This document shows, piece after piece, positions 28,769-41,320 of a stretch of DNA of 64,000 bases. The position numbers and the translations under genes were made by a program. Source of the DNA: Chrysomallon squamiferum. Taxonomy: Eukaryota; Mollusca; Gastropoda; Neomphalida; Peltospiridae. The stretch covers positions 9,529,904 through 9,593,903 of the forward strand of contig CM022672.1 in NCBI GenBank assembly GCA_012295275.1. The letters are read 5' to 3'. The notes below the pieces were generated by a model. The model was not told the origin of the DNA. It made no database searches and was given only the letters and a program-made list of their open reading frames with translations. Every line of letters begins with the position of its first letter. The first letter of the stretch is position 1.

Positions 28769-30636
28769 AATAGACGTTCACGTGTGTGTACCCTTTCATT
28801 CACTGATTTACGCATTATAGAGTTGCACAGTGACACTAAAGTTGATATGTCTGCAGTCCTTGATACAATCACTATGAAATTCAACTATGACAACACTGTA
28901 GCCCCACATCCTGCTTATGTGTCGATGAAGGCAATAACTGTATTATTCATTAAAAAAATGTCTATGTTTTTATTTTTATATTTTATCTTCTGTTAAATAA
29001 AAGTCTTATCTTATTACGCTTTTTTTTCTGTTTACTTACAATTTATCTCTTCATGCGCATGCAGGCAAGCGTTATACTACATATTAATATACATTTTTTT
29101 TTTTTTTTTCATAACTCTTTTAGAATGGTCTGTTGTCTGCACTTCCGTACATCTTCTTTTGGTTACTCATCAACGTGGCAGGCTGGTTAGCAGATTTCAT
29201 CAGGAAAAAAGAATGGCTTTCTACGACCGCGACACGAAAATCTTTTGATGCTTTTGGTAAGAAATTTTACTTCTGGAAAATATTCTCTCTTTCCCCCCCC
29301 ACCCCCTTTTTTAAATTTTTTTAATTTTTATTTTTTTAGATAACTGTTCCGGTATAATGCCTTTTTGTAATGTAATAATTTCGTAATCGAGTAACAGAAC
29401 ATTTACATCATAAAAAAAGTTAATTACTACAAATTAGTGTTACTAGTTTTCTAGTTATTTAACTATAAGCTAAAATGTTACTACTTTGAACCTCACACAC
29501 CAGCGACCATTGTGAATATTATTCAGTTATTACATTACTGTGTTTTCTCGTTTTCAGTAGCTATGTACCTTTTATATATTTTACATCAGCGGTTTTACTT
29601 TCATATCATTTAATAATAATAATTACACATGACAACATAAAACTACAGGTTAAAAATATGTTAAATGTGTATATAAATAAAACAGTATTTTCTTTTTCAT
29701 TCCTGAAAAAGTTTTAATCAAATCAAACAGATTTTCTTTTCAGATGTGTCTGTAAAGTTGTTTTTTATTTGTTTCACAGTATGCTGTAGAAATTGGTTAT
29801 TTTCTGTTTCTGTGCAGGTAAAATTGTACCAGCTTTCATGCTGGTTGGTTTGGGTTACGTGGACTGCACGCAGCAGGTTGCAGGAATTGTTCTTCTCTTG
29901 CTTGGGGTGTGCCTCACCGGATTCCAGTACAGCGGTTTTGTCGTCGTCAACCACGTCGACATAGCTCCAGCCTACGCCGGCATTCTCTTCGGCATTTCCA
30001 ATTCGATTGCCGCCGTCACAGGATTTATCTCCCCTGTTGTGGTTGGCGTGATAACTAGCAAGGTAAAATTTATTTATAATATTATCCTTGCAGTTATGTG
30101 TGCACATGTATACAAAACGTATAAAGGTTTTCTTAATCTTAATGAAGACATAATGCTGAAAGGTTATTAATGTTTTTAAATGTAAGAGTTATTATTATTA
30201 TTATTATTATCATCGCCATCGTCTTCATCATCATTATTTATTTATTTATTTATTTACTTATTATTGTTGTTGGTGTTGTTGTTGATAGTGATATAATGAT
30301 AATAATGATGATGATACGAATACTATATTTGGAGCCATCTTATCTTAATTTTCGCTTTTCAGAAACATTATATTTCTCACTGCTTAACATATTCTCTTTT
30401 TAATTTTTTCTTAGGGTCAAACAAGGACAGAATGGCAATACGTATTTTACATCGCTGCGGCCATATACTGCATTGGTGCCCTGTTTTACATTATTTTCGC
30501 TTCTGGCGAGCTTCAGCCCTGGGCACGTGGTAGCCAGGAACCGGATGGCGAAATGATGGTTAAACTAGGTCAAGATGGCGAGAAACCAAAATTAGAAGAG
30601 GAAGATGAGCGTAAAGAAATGATAAATAGCCTTTGA
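20144..30636 (+). CDS. SLC17A5: Sialin-like SLC17 anion transporter
   Basis: A major-facilitator (SLC17) organic anion carrier; sialin exports sialic acid from lysosomes with protons. Coding exons: 20144-20198, 21539-21753, 22521-22754, 24354-24441, 26232-26327, 27286-27425, 27722-27871, 29124-29256, 29818-30062, 30415-30636. All are GT-AG and in phase, giving 525 residues (human sialin 495). Family marks: [14 protein letters not shown] and [11 protein letters not shown] (TM1), [79 protein letters not shown] and [13 protein letters not shown]. Human sialin Arg39, Lys136 and His183, hit by disease mutations, align with Arg26, Lys129 and His176. The first luminal loop has NQT, NTS and NRT glycosylation sequons. 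The N-terminal dileucine that sorts human sialin to lysosomes is not seen. Molluscs may carry several sialin-like paralogues, so one-to-one orthology is unproven. Confidence 0.93.
20781..20949. repeat. (GT)n and (GA)n microsatellites in sialin-like intron 1
   Basis: A GT run at 20781-20821 is followed 45 bases later by a GA run at 20867-20949. Open frames of repeated Val-Cys, Arg-Glu or Ser-Leu through this stretch are artefacts of the repeats. Confidence 0.95.
22755..22890. repeat. Compound ATT / poly-T / ATC repeat just after sialin-like exon 3
   Basis: Directly behind the exon 3 donor (GTAAGC) come about twelve TTA units, a poly-T run and about nine ATC units. It is intronic. Confidence 0.9.
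25091..25276. repeat. Long TTC-TTA-TTATCG compound repeat, sialin-like intron 4
   Basis: TTC units at 25091-25118 pass into ATT units. TTATCG hexamers interrupt these twice, then a final block of more than 20 ATT units runs to 25276. Poly-Ile open frames across it are not genes. Confidence 0.95.
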
Positions 30637-30799
30637 GGAGGGGAAAATATTCAGAGCTTATTTGTGCCTTACATTTCCATATCAGTAAAAACTTGCGTAA
30701 TGTGACTTGTAGTAGAAACGAATGAATTTGACAAAGTCAGAAACAATGATGATGGAAAACCTTCCCTTTTAATTATTACTGTTTTTTTGTTGTTGTTGA

Positions 30800-30849
<50 letters not shown>

Positions 30850-31021
30850 TATGTTTATGTATATATATGCATGTTTGTATATGTGTGTGTATGTATATAT
30901 GTAATATATATATATATATAATGCATGTATAAACCATCGAAGTCTGTCGTTATCAACATTTTAATTGTATATATTTTCTTAATTATAATATCTGATTATT
31001 TTTACCGAATAATTACTTCAA

Positions 31022-31070
<49 letters not shown>

Positions 31071-31457
31071 TTAATTTACATTGTTAATGGGCTACACATT
31101 TAACCTTTACAGACCACAGTAATAATAAAGGACACATTTTAAAAAAAAAAAAAAAGGAAGTAAACTGCTTCTTAATGGAAATATTTCTTCAGAAATTATG
31201 ATAGCCATAAAAAAAAAAAGTCCATTGAAATGTTTTCTTTTTCAATGTATATTTTCATATTTATTTATTATCTTTCATGGTTGTACCTGTAATTCTTCTG
31301 TATTAGATTTCATACAAATAATATTTTATTGTTATTTACCAACTGTGTGAAAGGAATGAATGAATCAGTGTAGGGAGATGAGGAACAGATACTTTTATCG
31401 ATCAGTGTGCGTTTTACATTGCACAACTTACAGTCGTTTTTTAAACGATCACAGTGA

Positions 31458-31499
31458 AATAAATAAACATATTTCTGACTGAAAAAAAAAAAAAAAAAA
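31458..31499 (+). terminator. Candidate poly(A) signal and A-tract after sialin-like gene
   Basis: AATAAATAAACA at 31458 is followed 18 bases later by a genomic run of about 18 A at 31482-31499. This would be a reasonable 3' end for the upstream gene, roughly 820 bases after its stop, but AATAAA is common here by chance. Confidence 0.3.
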
Positions 31500-33165
31500 T
31501 TCTCTGTGCCTGTAAATGGACGATTTTACAAAATAAATTAATGTGTGTAGCCGAAAATAATTCAAAAAGAAAAAAAATCAGTCTCCTTTGAGATGTGAAT
31601 TTGTCCAATCCAAGAAATAAGAGAGAGAGAGAGAGAGAGAGAGAAAGTACTGTAGTTTTACAAAGTGCTGCTTATATATAAATATATATATAAATAAATA
31701 TGCATTTAAAGTCACGTGGGCATAATTTGAGGCAACCTTTTTTTTTTCTTTTTTTTTTTTTTATTCATTTAGCAAAAAAAGCAAGAGAGATCTGCCAGAT
31801 AACCAAACAAACCTCAATGCAAGGCATTATAAGAAAATAATTATTCTTATTTGTTTTCTCCATATATGATTATCGAAATCTGTATTTATCATGAGGATAA
31901 TATATAATATCACCGGGTAATTTATATCATATTTGTATATTATTCTTATTAAAATTACATATTTATATATTTTAAAAAATGACTTAATTGTACATTTTAT
32001 TTGTATTTTACAAAAGTTAATTTTTAATTAAGAAAAAGAGGTGTCGTTTTTCGTGACACTGTTTCCGTTTGTCTTCTAATAAAGTTTTGAATGTATTTTA
32101 AAAGAATTACTTTCTCCTTTCGTTATGTTTTTTTTTTTATCATCATTATCATCTTCGTCATAATCATCATCATTATTACTATTATTATTATTATTATTAT
32201 GTATTCTGGTTATATATATATATATTAGCTGTAGTGTTTCAAAAGATACAACAAACAATGAATTTCTTTTACATAACTAATCATATTGTGTTCATAGTTT
32301 ATTTTTACTTTTCTTAGGGATAATGTGTCTGTGTATTAACAGGAGAACAGCTTATGTGATGTGTAATACATTTCCCATGATTGTGACATTTCGATTATGA
32401 AATTTGCTTTCTACTAATTCATGTTATTAAATAAAAGAGAAAGAAAAAGTCTTTGGTGATTGTTTAATATTTACAGGTATCTACATGTAGCCGTATTAAA
32501 TATAAAAAAAAAGAAGAAAAAAATAGATATCTATCTGTGTTTGGTTTCGTCGGTGTGCGCACGATTATATTAGTGTTGAAGAACGCGAGAAGTTGTTTTA
32601 GGAAAGATCAAAATCCTGAACGTCCATCTCGCTTCTGTCGATGCACAGCCATTTCATATTTCGTTTCTCAGTCAAGTTAGCCAAAATTAGTATTTATCGT
32701 CATTTTTCAATTTTTTTAAACTATATGATACGGTTCAGAAATACCAGTAACGAAGCGTAAGTCTAAATATTTTTCTAATCATTTCCAATCTTGGAGGTGC
32801 TCGGGATTTCAGCAATGTTGTAGTGACACGAAAATATTTAGTGAGCCAGTCTGACTGGGTCAAATCGCCCAGTAACTAGAGAAGGAGGAAGTGACGTGGG
32901 ACACTGATGAGGTGCGTGCGTGCGTGCGTGAAGCATTTGTGAGCAAATGATTTTTCCAAGTATTTGTATAAGACTTGCAGGTACCAGTAAATATTACAGT
33001 TTAAGATATGACCTAAACCCCCACACACACACACTGACACACTCTCACCCTCTTTCACTTTATCTGATTCTTTTGCTGTCTTTCATTTATTCTCTCTGAA
33101 TCTCTCATTCTTTCTCCGTTCTCTCTCTGTCCCATTCTTTTATTGTTTCTCCTTCATTCTCTCTT

Positions 33166-33168
<3 letters not shown>

Positions 33169-33242
<74 letters not shown>
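33169..33242. repeat. (CT)n microsatellite
   Basis: Pure CT tract of about 37 units, flanked on both sides by interrupted CT/TCTTT sequence (about 33080-33270). Intergenic. Confidence 0.95.
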
Positions 33243-33247
<5 letters not shown>

Positions 33248-33634
33248 TCTTTCTCTCTCTCTCTCTGTCATTCACTCGCACTTTAATTCATACTTCCATT
33301 TCATTCAGTGCACTCCATATATCATAAAAGAAAAATAATTTAAAAAAAGAAATGAAAAATAAAAATGCAGCTTTTCCACCATTGATTAACATTTATCCGT
33401 AATCTGTCAGAAATTATCGGTATATGTGCACGAATTGCGTGTCTTGATGCCCTATCTCTGTTTATAATGGAAAATGTTTTATTCCTTATTAAGATGACAT
33501 TAAATGGTCTGTAGACCAGTTCAGTACACTATGATCAATATCGAATGAATATTATCTGTGTACTTTTGTGTTCGGTAAACTTGTATATTTCCTCCTTACC
33601 CTCGTTTTGTTGACATGTATATTTATAGACAGAC

Positions 33635-33678
<44 letters not shown>

Positions 33679-35517
33679 TATTTATATTATTCGCCGCTTC
33701 TATTATTGTTATTATTATTGTTATTTTCCAGAATCCGGAAAATACAAAGGAAATTAATGGTATGTGATTTTCTATGTTTGGGGAAAAAAAAAAAAAAAAA
33801 AAACAACAACAACAACAACAAACAACAATAATAATAATAATAATAATAATATAAAACAAAACAAAACAAAACAAAACAAAAACCGTAACAAACCAATTAG
33901 TTGCAAATTATATTTGTTTACGTTCTTAAACTTACATGACAGAAACGATCATATATCTGGCACTTAATAAGGCAAAAATATCTGGCAAAAATATCAGGTG
34001 CTGCTAATGACATATTCAGTTATATGTGGTAAGCTGTGCTTGGACGTCAGATCACTCTTTCTCGGTTTTCTTACTGCACTTATCTCCAGTTCCAACCAAA
34101 GACCGACAACTGCTTACTTAAAGGTATTGCAAAACTAAATCTTTTTCTGCTTATCAAAGAATAGTTTCTGGCATCTGTTTTTTTTTTTTTTGTATTCATT
34201 ATTTGAAAATCTTTATGTATCATTCTCTGTAATCTTAAAATAAAACTGTTCTGCCATTACTCATTCATTTCACTTCTATATTCATATGTTGCAGGTCAGC
34301 ATATACCCGTAATATGTATGGGATGGAGAAAAATCGGATAACGATAAGTGAAGTATCGATCTTTCTCGGTTCTATACTCGAGCAATACTCTGCAATAAAT
34401 ACGCCATTTCGTTTTTGCTGATATTGGCAAAAATATTAACCATCTATAGAATGAATAATTAGTATATCTCTCCTGCTCTAAACATTTCACTGAACTGATA
34501 TAAATTTATTATACACAACCTAATCCAATCTTTGTTATGGCAAACGGCATCCGCTTCAAAATAACAGCCATTGTGTCCAGACGGAAATGTGAGCATAGAA
34601 TCAGTCTAATATAAGTCCACTTGAGAGCTAGCTCTATTCGATGTTGACTAATTAAATTCAAATCATTTAAAAAAAAAAAAAAAAAAAAAAAAATTGAATG
34701 AAATGATTTTCGATAAACTCCATGAGCAGTAAAAAATATTCTACTCCTTATGGCTTCTTTAAGTTGAGAGTATATACCACCAATTTTGTAACAACAATCA
34801 AACAAGTTGACAAGAAAAAAAAAATACCCTGTTGTCATGACAACTGTGTGTACAGTCCCATAGCGTTGCGTGTAAAATCTGTTTGAATCGATTAACATTT
34901 ATTACATTGATCGCTCCATTGTCTGAAATTTTCACACCGTTTAAAGACTGATTGAAATCTGAAAATACGTTTGCTTCTGCAAGGTTTACCAGGTTTATTT
35001 TGATTGAATTCATTGTTTTGAGTTTATTATTCCTTTTTCTATTGGTCATTATGTTACTCTATATCAACATGTTTTTTGTTTTCTTTCACTGAAGACGTTT
35101 GTCAGGTGTTTCAGGAAAACAGAAGGATAAATATAGGAAGTCTGAAAACAAATGAAATAACTCGTGGCACTGCATAAAAAGAAAACGTATAGGAATTCTG
35201 TGTTTTCGTCACTTTGGAATATTTAAAATAAGATTTAAAAAAATAATAAATACACGAAAAAACCAACATGATGCCACAACAGTTGCAGTTATATTTCTTT
35301 CTAAGTGAAATCTCCTTCCTATTCTGGGGTGAGTATTATTAACATTTATTGTACTTCTTTATTCTGGATCTTTACTGAATTCTTTTCTTCTGTTATTATT
35401 GTTATTGTTTTCTTTACTTTGATTTGCATAAAATTAAATTTTATATATTTTCAAAAATGAATTTTTTTACTTTTTCTTATAACTTGTCGTTAATATGGAA
35501 TCCAAGATAATGGTCAT

Positions 35518-35725
35518 GATAATGATGATGATGGAACTCGTAGCAGTAGTAGTTGTTGTTGTCGTTCTAGCAGTAGATGTAGCAGTGGTAGTGGCTGTTG
35601 TTGTTGTTGTAATTGTGGTCGTAGTGGTAATCGAATTCGTGACATTTGTAGTTATGGTAACCGTAATTGTAGAAGTTGTTTTACTTGCTGTTGTTGTAGT
35701 AGTTGTTGTTGTAGGAGTAATCTGA
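35518..35725. repeat. Imperfect GTT/GTA/GTG trinucleotide tract
   Basis: About 200 bases of loosely periodic GTN triplets, read as poly-Val on the plus strand and poly-Thr on the minus strand. The periodicity comes from the repeat; I see no conserved protein signature. Confidence 0.8.
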
Positions 35726-36132
35726 ATAATTGTTGTCACGGCAGAATTAGTAGTACTGCACCTACAAAGAAATCTGAGAGGTAACAAAAGCATTAATACT
35801 GATGTTGGTTTTGATTACAGCGGTCTGTTGTTTTATTCGTGTAGCTATTAGGTAGTACTTTAGTAATAGTAGTAGTTGGAGCTGTACAGTTTTGGTGCTA
35901 TTGCTTAAAAATTATACTTTTAAATACTTTATACTTCCCGCATCCAATCTTTCCGTATAATAAAGTATGACGTCGCAATCCGAAGTATTTTTTGATATCT
36001 TTTGTGTCCACAAATTCATAAACAGCGTAGTTTATTTGGTTCTTTTTATTATTATTATTATTATTGTTGTTGTTGTTGTTGTTGTTGTTGCTATTTTTGT
36101 TATTTATTATTATTATTTGTTTGTTTGTTTAT

Positions 36133-36164
<32 letters not shown>

Positions 36165-36830
36165 TTTAATATATTATTGATTATCATGGTAGCACGTTTT
36201 ATTTATTGATTCGGAATAAATTTTGTAACTGGATATCTGTTACAGTTGTGATGTCATGAATAATGTATGATGCAATATTTCATTTTATTTTTATTTATTT
36301 ATTGATCTGATTTGCCAAGTGAGACTGATATTTAATAGCGATACGTTGTTTTTTGTTGTTTGTTTTTTTTTTTTTTTTGCTTATTAAAGATTAATATTAC
36401 ATTTTATTATTTACGATTATCAAAGAATCTTTTTGAAAAAAATAATAAAATAAATTAATAAACGATATTGATATTGCTGTGATAAAACCTGATTCTGCTG
36501 ATCCTCTGACTACGGTCTCTGATTAAGAACAACACGCTTCTACGTTTATGATTCTGTTTTGAGTTTTTGTTTCAAGATCTACAAACAATACCTATTTACT
36601 GTCGCATTTAGCTTGTCACTGAGAACAGATTGTTAATTAAAAACACGTTTTTAAAACAAACAGAGCAGGCAGTGTATTACGGTAACTTAAAAAGAGACTG
36701 TCAGACTTCTGTTGACTCCAATTCATCACCACAAGACTACAAACGGATAATACTGTCTATGAACAACCAGATAGAGAACCTCTGATGTATAATTATATGT
36801 TAGTTTTACGTTGTGATATTCACGTTTCTG

Positions 36831-37500
36831 CCTCTGCCCTGTGAATTATCAATGGCCAGTATACAGACAAAACCGACTGAATACTATCACGTTTGTTATT
36901 TTAACCATTAAAGCTAACCTCTTTTCCTGTTGCATACATATTATTTCACGTTCTACACAGAGCTCTATAAGTTATCAACAGCTAACGTATAGAAAATGCT
37001 GTCTGTTAGTAATCAGTAAAAGAACCAGTTGTACACTTTTGTATCAGTTTAAATATTAACATCTGTTCCTCTTGCGGACATCATTTGCCCTTCCTTCCAG
37101 TGCTGTGTAATTTATCAATGGCCAGCCTGCAGGCAATACCTGTCTGTGATTAAACAGTTTAACTTTTAAAACAAATGTCTGTCTCTATTACATATACACG
37201 TTATGTCCCGTTCTTGTCAGTGCCCTGTAATATATCACTAAGTACAGACAGTACCGTCTGAGAGTAAACTGGTTGGATCGTTCATGTTAGCATAAGTATT
37301 AACGCTATGAGCTCATGTATTCACACGTGCATTATCTCACGTTAAAGCCAGTGCAAAGTCATTTATCACGTGTCTGTATACAGAAAGTACTAAGCATTAA
37401 CAGAACCGGCTAGAAGCTGTTATGTTAGTTTAACTGTTAAAACTAACTTCAGTATAACTTACAAACACTCATGATTTCCCGTTCCTGCCAGTGTAAAGAC
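36831..37500. repeat. Degenerate ~120-145-bp tandem repeat family
   Basis: A landmark like CCAGTGCCCTGTAATTTATC, followed by AATGGCCAGTATACAGACA, recurs in diverged form near 36831, 36952, 37097, 37215, 37344 and about 37488. A second shared block is like TTTAACTATTAAAACTAAC. Spacing varies from 118 to 145 bases. The units are old and heavily mutated, and they belong to no family I recognise. Confidence 0.65.
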
Positions 37501-38206
37501 CGTGTTATGTGCTGTACTATTTGTGAAAAGCATTTCAGCAAATCGGTGACAGCTCACTATTGTTAATTTTTGTTTCTGTAGTTAATTTTCTTTTCTTTTA
37601 ATTTAATTCAGTTTTTATTCTATTTTTTTTATTATTATTTAAAAAAAAAAAAAAAATCTTTTTTAAGATTACATTTTCTCTTTTCTTTTCGTTCATTTTA
37701 TTTTTATTATTTAATTAATTTTTTTTTTTCTTTTCTATTTGCTTTCTACAAGAATTTCAGTCAGTGTAATCAGGGAAATATGTTGAGCTTTGTTCAGTAA
37801 ATCGTTTTAATTAAATAGCCCATTTCAAGCAAACAGTTATCTACGTGTTCGTCGCTAATTTCTGTATTATGTGTCTGCAGATCGATAGACAGCGTTGTTT
37901 GTTATTTGTTCGTCTTGTGTTTCCCTAGCTCTGTAGTGTTTCAAGTGAAAACGAGATCTTTTCGATAACCTTTTTAAGAGAATTAACCAATTATCGATCA
38001 GCAAATTGTGATAACATGTGAATGTCAGGTTGATTTTGTTCGTTATACGGCTATGATAATATTACATTTAACAATGTTAATAACAATGTTATGCTTTGAA
38101 ACCCCTCTTCTTCTACATACTTTTTGTTCGATCTATTAGACATAATAGCTCACATATTATGTATGAAATAAAATGGAATGTTTAAACAGCTACATAAATA
38201 ACCAAA

Positions 38207-38245
<39 letters not shown>

Positions 38246-38900
38246 ATTAATAAACAAACAATCAAACAAACAAATAAAAGTAGCACATTTTTCAAGTATG
38301 AGTTCCCTTGTTAGCCATCCAGTGTATAACGAATTCAAAGTGATAAAAATCCTGTCCCTATCTAGTTATCTATTGGCGTCACGTCATTCCATTGTTGACG
38401 TATCTTTTATACTTCGGACGTCACTGAAATCACAACAATTTTCGTAGTGTTAATGTAATCATGTTTACCTCAATTTTCTAGCTCTGGAATTACTCAAACT
38501 GAACCTGCGCCTTTATACATTCCATTTCTGAATTCAGTCTACATATTTTGTAAATGAATGTCTGTAATTTGATACATAATGCTACTGTTTTTCACAGAAT
38601 GCGTCAAAAAATGACAGTTTATAGTTTATTGTACATATAAAGGCCTACATAAAATAAACCTAATGTATAAAAAAAATAATAATAATAATACAAAAATTGA
38701 TTTTTAATAATTTTCGATTTAAGCAAGTTGTTAAAAAGTAGCATAGGTAAAAATAATTTAACAAACTGTCAACTTTGAATTTAAACTGAGGACATTTTAT
38801 GCATCTAGAAACACACTCTCTTTAGAGAAACTTCGGCCAAATCATCGGGAATTAATGATATCATCACTCCCAGGTCAGAACAGAGGGGACTGGCCATCTT

Positions 38901-38933
<33 letters not shown>

Positions 38934-39039
38934 CTATTTGAAAAAATATATGATATTTAAAAAGCCAAAACATTAAATTGTCTTGAATTAGTTTCATCCA
39001 TTTATTCATAAGCTAAGCTTAGAATCATAATGGCTTTAT

Positions 39040-39237
39040 TTTTGTTGTTGTTGTTGTTGTTGTTGTTCTTCTTCTTCTTATTATTATTATAAGTAGTTGT
39101 AATTGTAGTAGTGGTAGTAGTAATAGTAGTAATAGTAGTAGTAGTAGCAGCAGCAGCAATTTATAGTATAATAGTAGTAGTAGTAGTAGTAGTAGTAGTA
39201 ATCTTTATTTTTTAAAACAAAGATTAATCAAATATAC
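39040..39237. repeat. GTT/TTC/TAG microsatellites with a short dispersed repeat
   Basis: GTT, TTC and many TAG triplets lead into a 38-bp element (39200-39237) starting AATCTTTATTTTTTAAAACA. The same element occurs at 52087-52124, also after TAG triplets and in the same orientation. AATCTTT and AAAGATT within it are complementary and could pair. Confidence 0.8.
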
Positions 39238-39250
39238 ATGTATAGTAGTA

Positions 39251-39775
39251 ATGGAAGTAATGATGTTGTTGTTATTGTTCCTATTATTAATTCCAGGATT
39301 CAGTTCGGCGCAGACCACAGAATTCATTACATTTGCTCCCAACGTGACGGACGACGCCTGCGACTGTCAGTGCAACACGATTGTAATAGGCAACGTCACT
39401 AAGAGTGTAGAACAGATCGAGGTGGAGGTGAGAAAACTGGTGGAACAGCTAAAGATCAACAAAGCGGAAATCTCAGCCACGGCTCGCAAAAAGACTAGCG
39501 CCAAGGACTACAGGCCGTCGGCTCAGTCCATCGGCTACGTCGGCATCATCTGCCTTGTTGCCTCGATCGGCGGGATTGTGTTACTGGACCTCGACGTCAT
39601 ATGGAGGGATATAAAGTTTGCCAAGTTCACTGTGAGGGAGATTGCCAACAGTTCCAACGAGTCTGTCATTCGGGAGACGGTGATCATTGACCAAAACGTA
39701 TCAAGTGAAAACTGGGATAGCGCGAAGCCTTTAAATACGGACAACATTAATGTGGAGAATGAGAAAAAATAAATG
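39251..39775 (+). CDS. Small single-pass membrane protein, mollusc-type family (last exon)
   Basis: The open frame encodes 173 residues. Visible parts: an acidic CDCQC cluster (37-41) with NVT glycosylation sequons at 31 and 48, a charged helix/coiled-coil stretch (about 50-78), the block KTSAKDYRPSAQSIGYVG (81-98), one transmembrane segment (about 93-114), and a 55-residue polar cytoplasmic tail ending NVENEKK. I recall this block from the C-termini of uncharacterised mollusc membrane proteins; no function is known to me. The start is doubtful. Residues 1-15 (MEVMMLLLLFLLLIP) look like a signal peptide but come from TAG/GTT repeat DNA ending in TTATTAATTCCAG, a good 3' splice site. If that acceptor is used, the true exon starts at 39297 in phase 1 and the upstream exons lie before it. 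A gene is likely; the start at 39251 is weak. Confidence 0.75.
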
Positions 39776-40425
39776 TACAAGAAAGCTGAACCGTATTGTA
39801 CCTCCAGCCATTAATTTTATTCCTGAAACTCTGTTGTCGTCATCGTTATTAATTAAGTGTTGGCAAAGTAGTTGCTTGTAATCAAAACAAATCGAGACAG
39901 GCTATTTCGTTGTGCTGTTCTTTGTTAAAGTACACGTCTATTCAACTAGACGTCAGGTATTATAGTTAACCAGTATATAAATATGGTATATAAATGTTTG
40001 TTACATATAGCTGACTAATGAAAGTATGCCATTTAACTTTGCTATAAAAATAACAAGAACGTTAGAAACATAATAAATTATAACAATTATATAGAAAAAT
40101 AATATTTATTCAAATATATCCATGTAATATAGTAAATCATTCTAAACTGCATAATAAATGTAAATAAATTTCATTCATAGTAATATTTAAAAAATAAAAG
40201 AATCAAAAGTAACAATGTGCACTGTAAACATCAAACTGAAATAACAAGGTGGGCATTTTTTGTTTTTGTGCTTTTTATTTGTTTAATTATTGTTATTAAT
40301 ATTACACAAACTAATGTGTATATTTATATCTGTGTGTATGTATATTTTAAATTTCCTTTGTTGTTATTTTGTTTCTGTTTTGTTTATCTCTGAGCATGCA
40401 TGTTTTTTAGGGATTATTATTATTA

Positions 40426-40468
<43 letters not shown>

Positions 40469-41320
40469 TTTTAAAGTAATAAAGCTGCTGAAATGATCAA
40501 AATAAATAATTTTTGTAATCTTTATGTGTTAAAGTGTAAATATCTTTATAAATACAAATTTAGAAATCACAAAATTATAAAATAAAACATTTTAAAAATA
40601 CAGCACTGAAAAAAAGTAAGCATTAATTTCGTTTCATTCTAAAGTAATAAATATTGCTGAAATTACAAAATAATATTTTTTTTGTAATCTCTATGTATTA
40701 AAGTATAAATATCTTTATAAATACAAATTTAGAAATCATAAAATTGCAAAATAAAACATTTTAAAAATACAGCATTGAAAAAAGTAATCATTAATTTGGA
40801 TTCATTCTACATACAGACATGTATCACAGATGTACAGCAATAAGATTCAGGAAATTAGTGGTACCAACAAAATGGTGAATTCAACATTAAAAAATAATAT
40901 GTCAAAACACAAGAAACAAAACAATGAGGGTGTTAGGAGAAGAATGGAAGTTACTGAATGTGATCTTGCTTGAATCTGAATTTATCTGAGAATGGATGGA
41001 AATGAAGTAAATGTTTACCAGTGTCCCAGTACAAAACAGTTGGAGGTGAAATGTTATTTGAAACATTTAAGGAATAAAGAGATAATCTGTTCCTATGTTG
41101 TTTCCTTTGTTCTTTTTGCCCTCTTTTTCACATTTTTTTCCCCCTTTTATTAGGTTTCAAATATATATATAGATTTTTTTTTAATAGCAGTAGACTGATT
41201 ATTTCTGTCTGTGTTATCTCCCTTTCTAGGTATAGCTGTGAAAAATACACTTCAGTGAATTGACACAAGTATGTAAGATAAATAATTTAAATTATTAACA
41301 TGTAAATACTGCAGACAGAA
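39776..41320. other. Intergenic gap between convergent genes
   Basis: The plus-strand membrane-protein gene ends at 39775 and the minus-strand polymerase gene ends at 41321, so both 3' UTRs fall here. Apart from ATT/TTTA repeats at 40410-40475 and the 168-bp duplication listed separately, it is AT-rich with no coding signal. Confidence 0.6.
40473..40808. repeat. 168-bp direct tandem duplication
   Basis: AAAGTAATAAA at 40473 and again at 40641 opens two adjacent copies. They share TTTATAAATACAAATTTAGA and AAAACATTTTAAAAATACAG, with roughly one difference per ten bases. Confidence 0.9.

Larger units (their letters stand above)
30637..39296. other. Non-coding region after sialin-like gene
   Basis: The first ~850 bases probably include the 3' UTR of the sialin-like gene. 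The remainder is simple sequence and unrecognised DNA: ATT blocks at 31021-31071, a CT tract at 33169-33242, an A-tract with AAC/AAT units at 33785-33850, a 200-bp GTT/GTA trinucleotide zone at 35518-35720, and a degenerate ~130-bp tandem family at 36831-37500. Upstream exons of the membrane-protein gene ending at 39775 may be hidden here, but I could not identify one. Confidence 0.55.

Noticed and set aside
34509-35049. Minus-strand open frames that could be a transposon or gene fragment
   Set aside because: A poly-A run interrupts one of them, residue use is unremarkable and I recognise no motif; too weak to report as a gene.
35467-35793. Poly-Thr (minus) or poly-Val (plus) protein
   Set aside because: Triplet-repeat translation in both directions with no splice sites or domain signature.
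39535-39780. Minus-strand open frame over the membrane-protein exon
   Set aside because: Antisense shadow; the plus-strand reading has the conserved block and the transmembrane segment.
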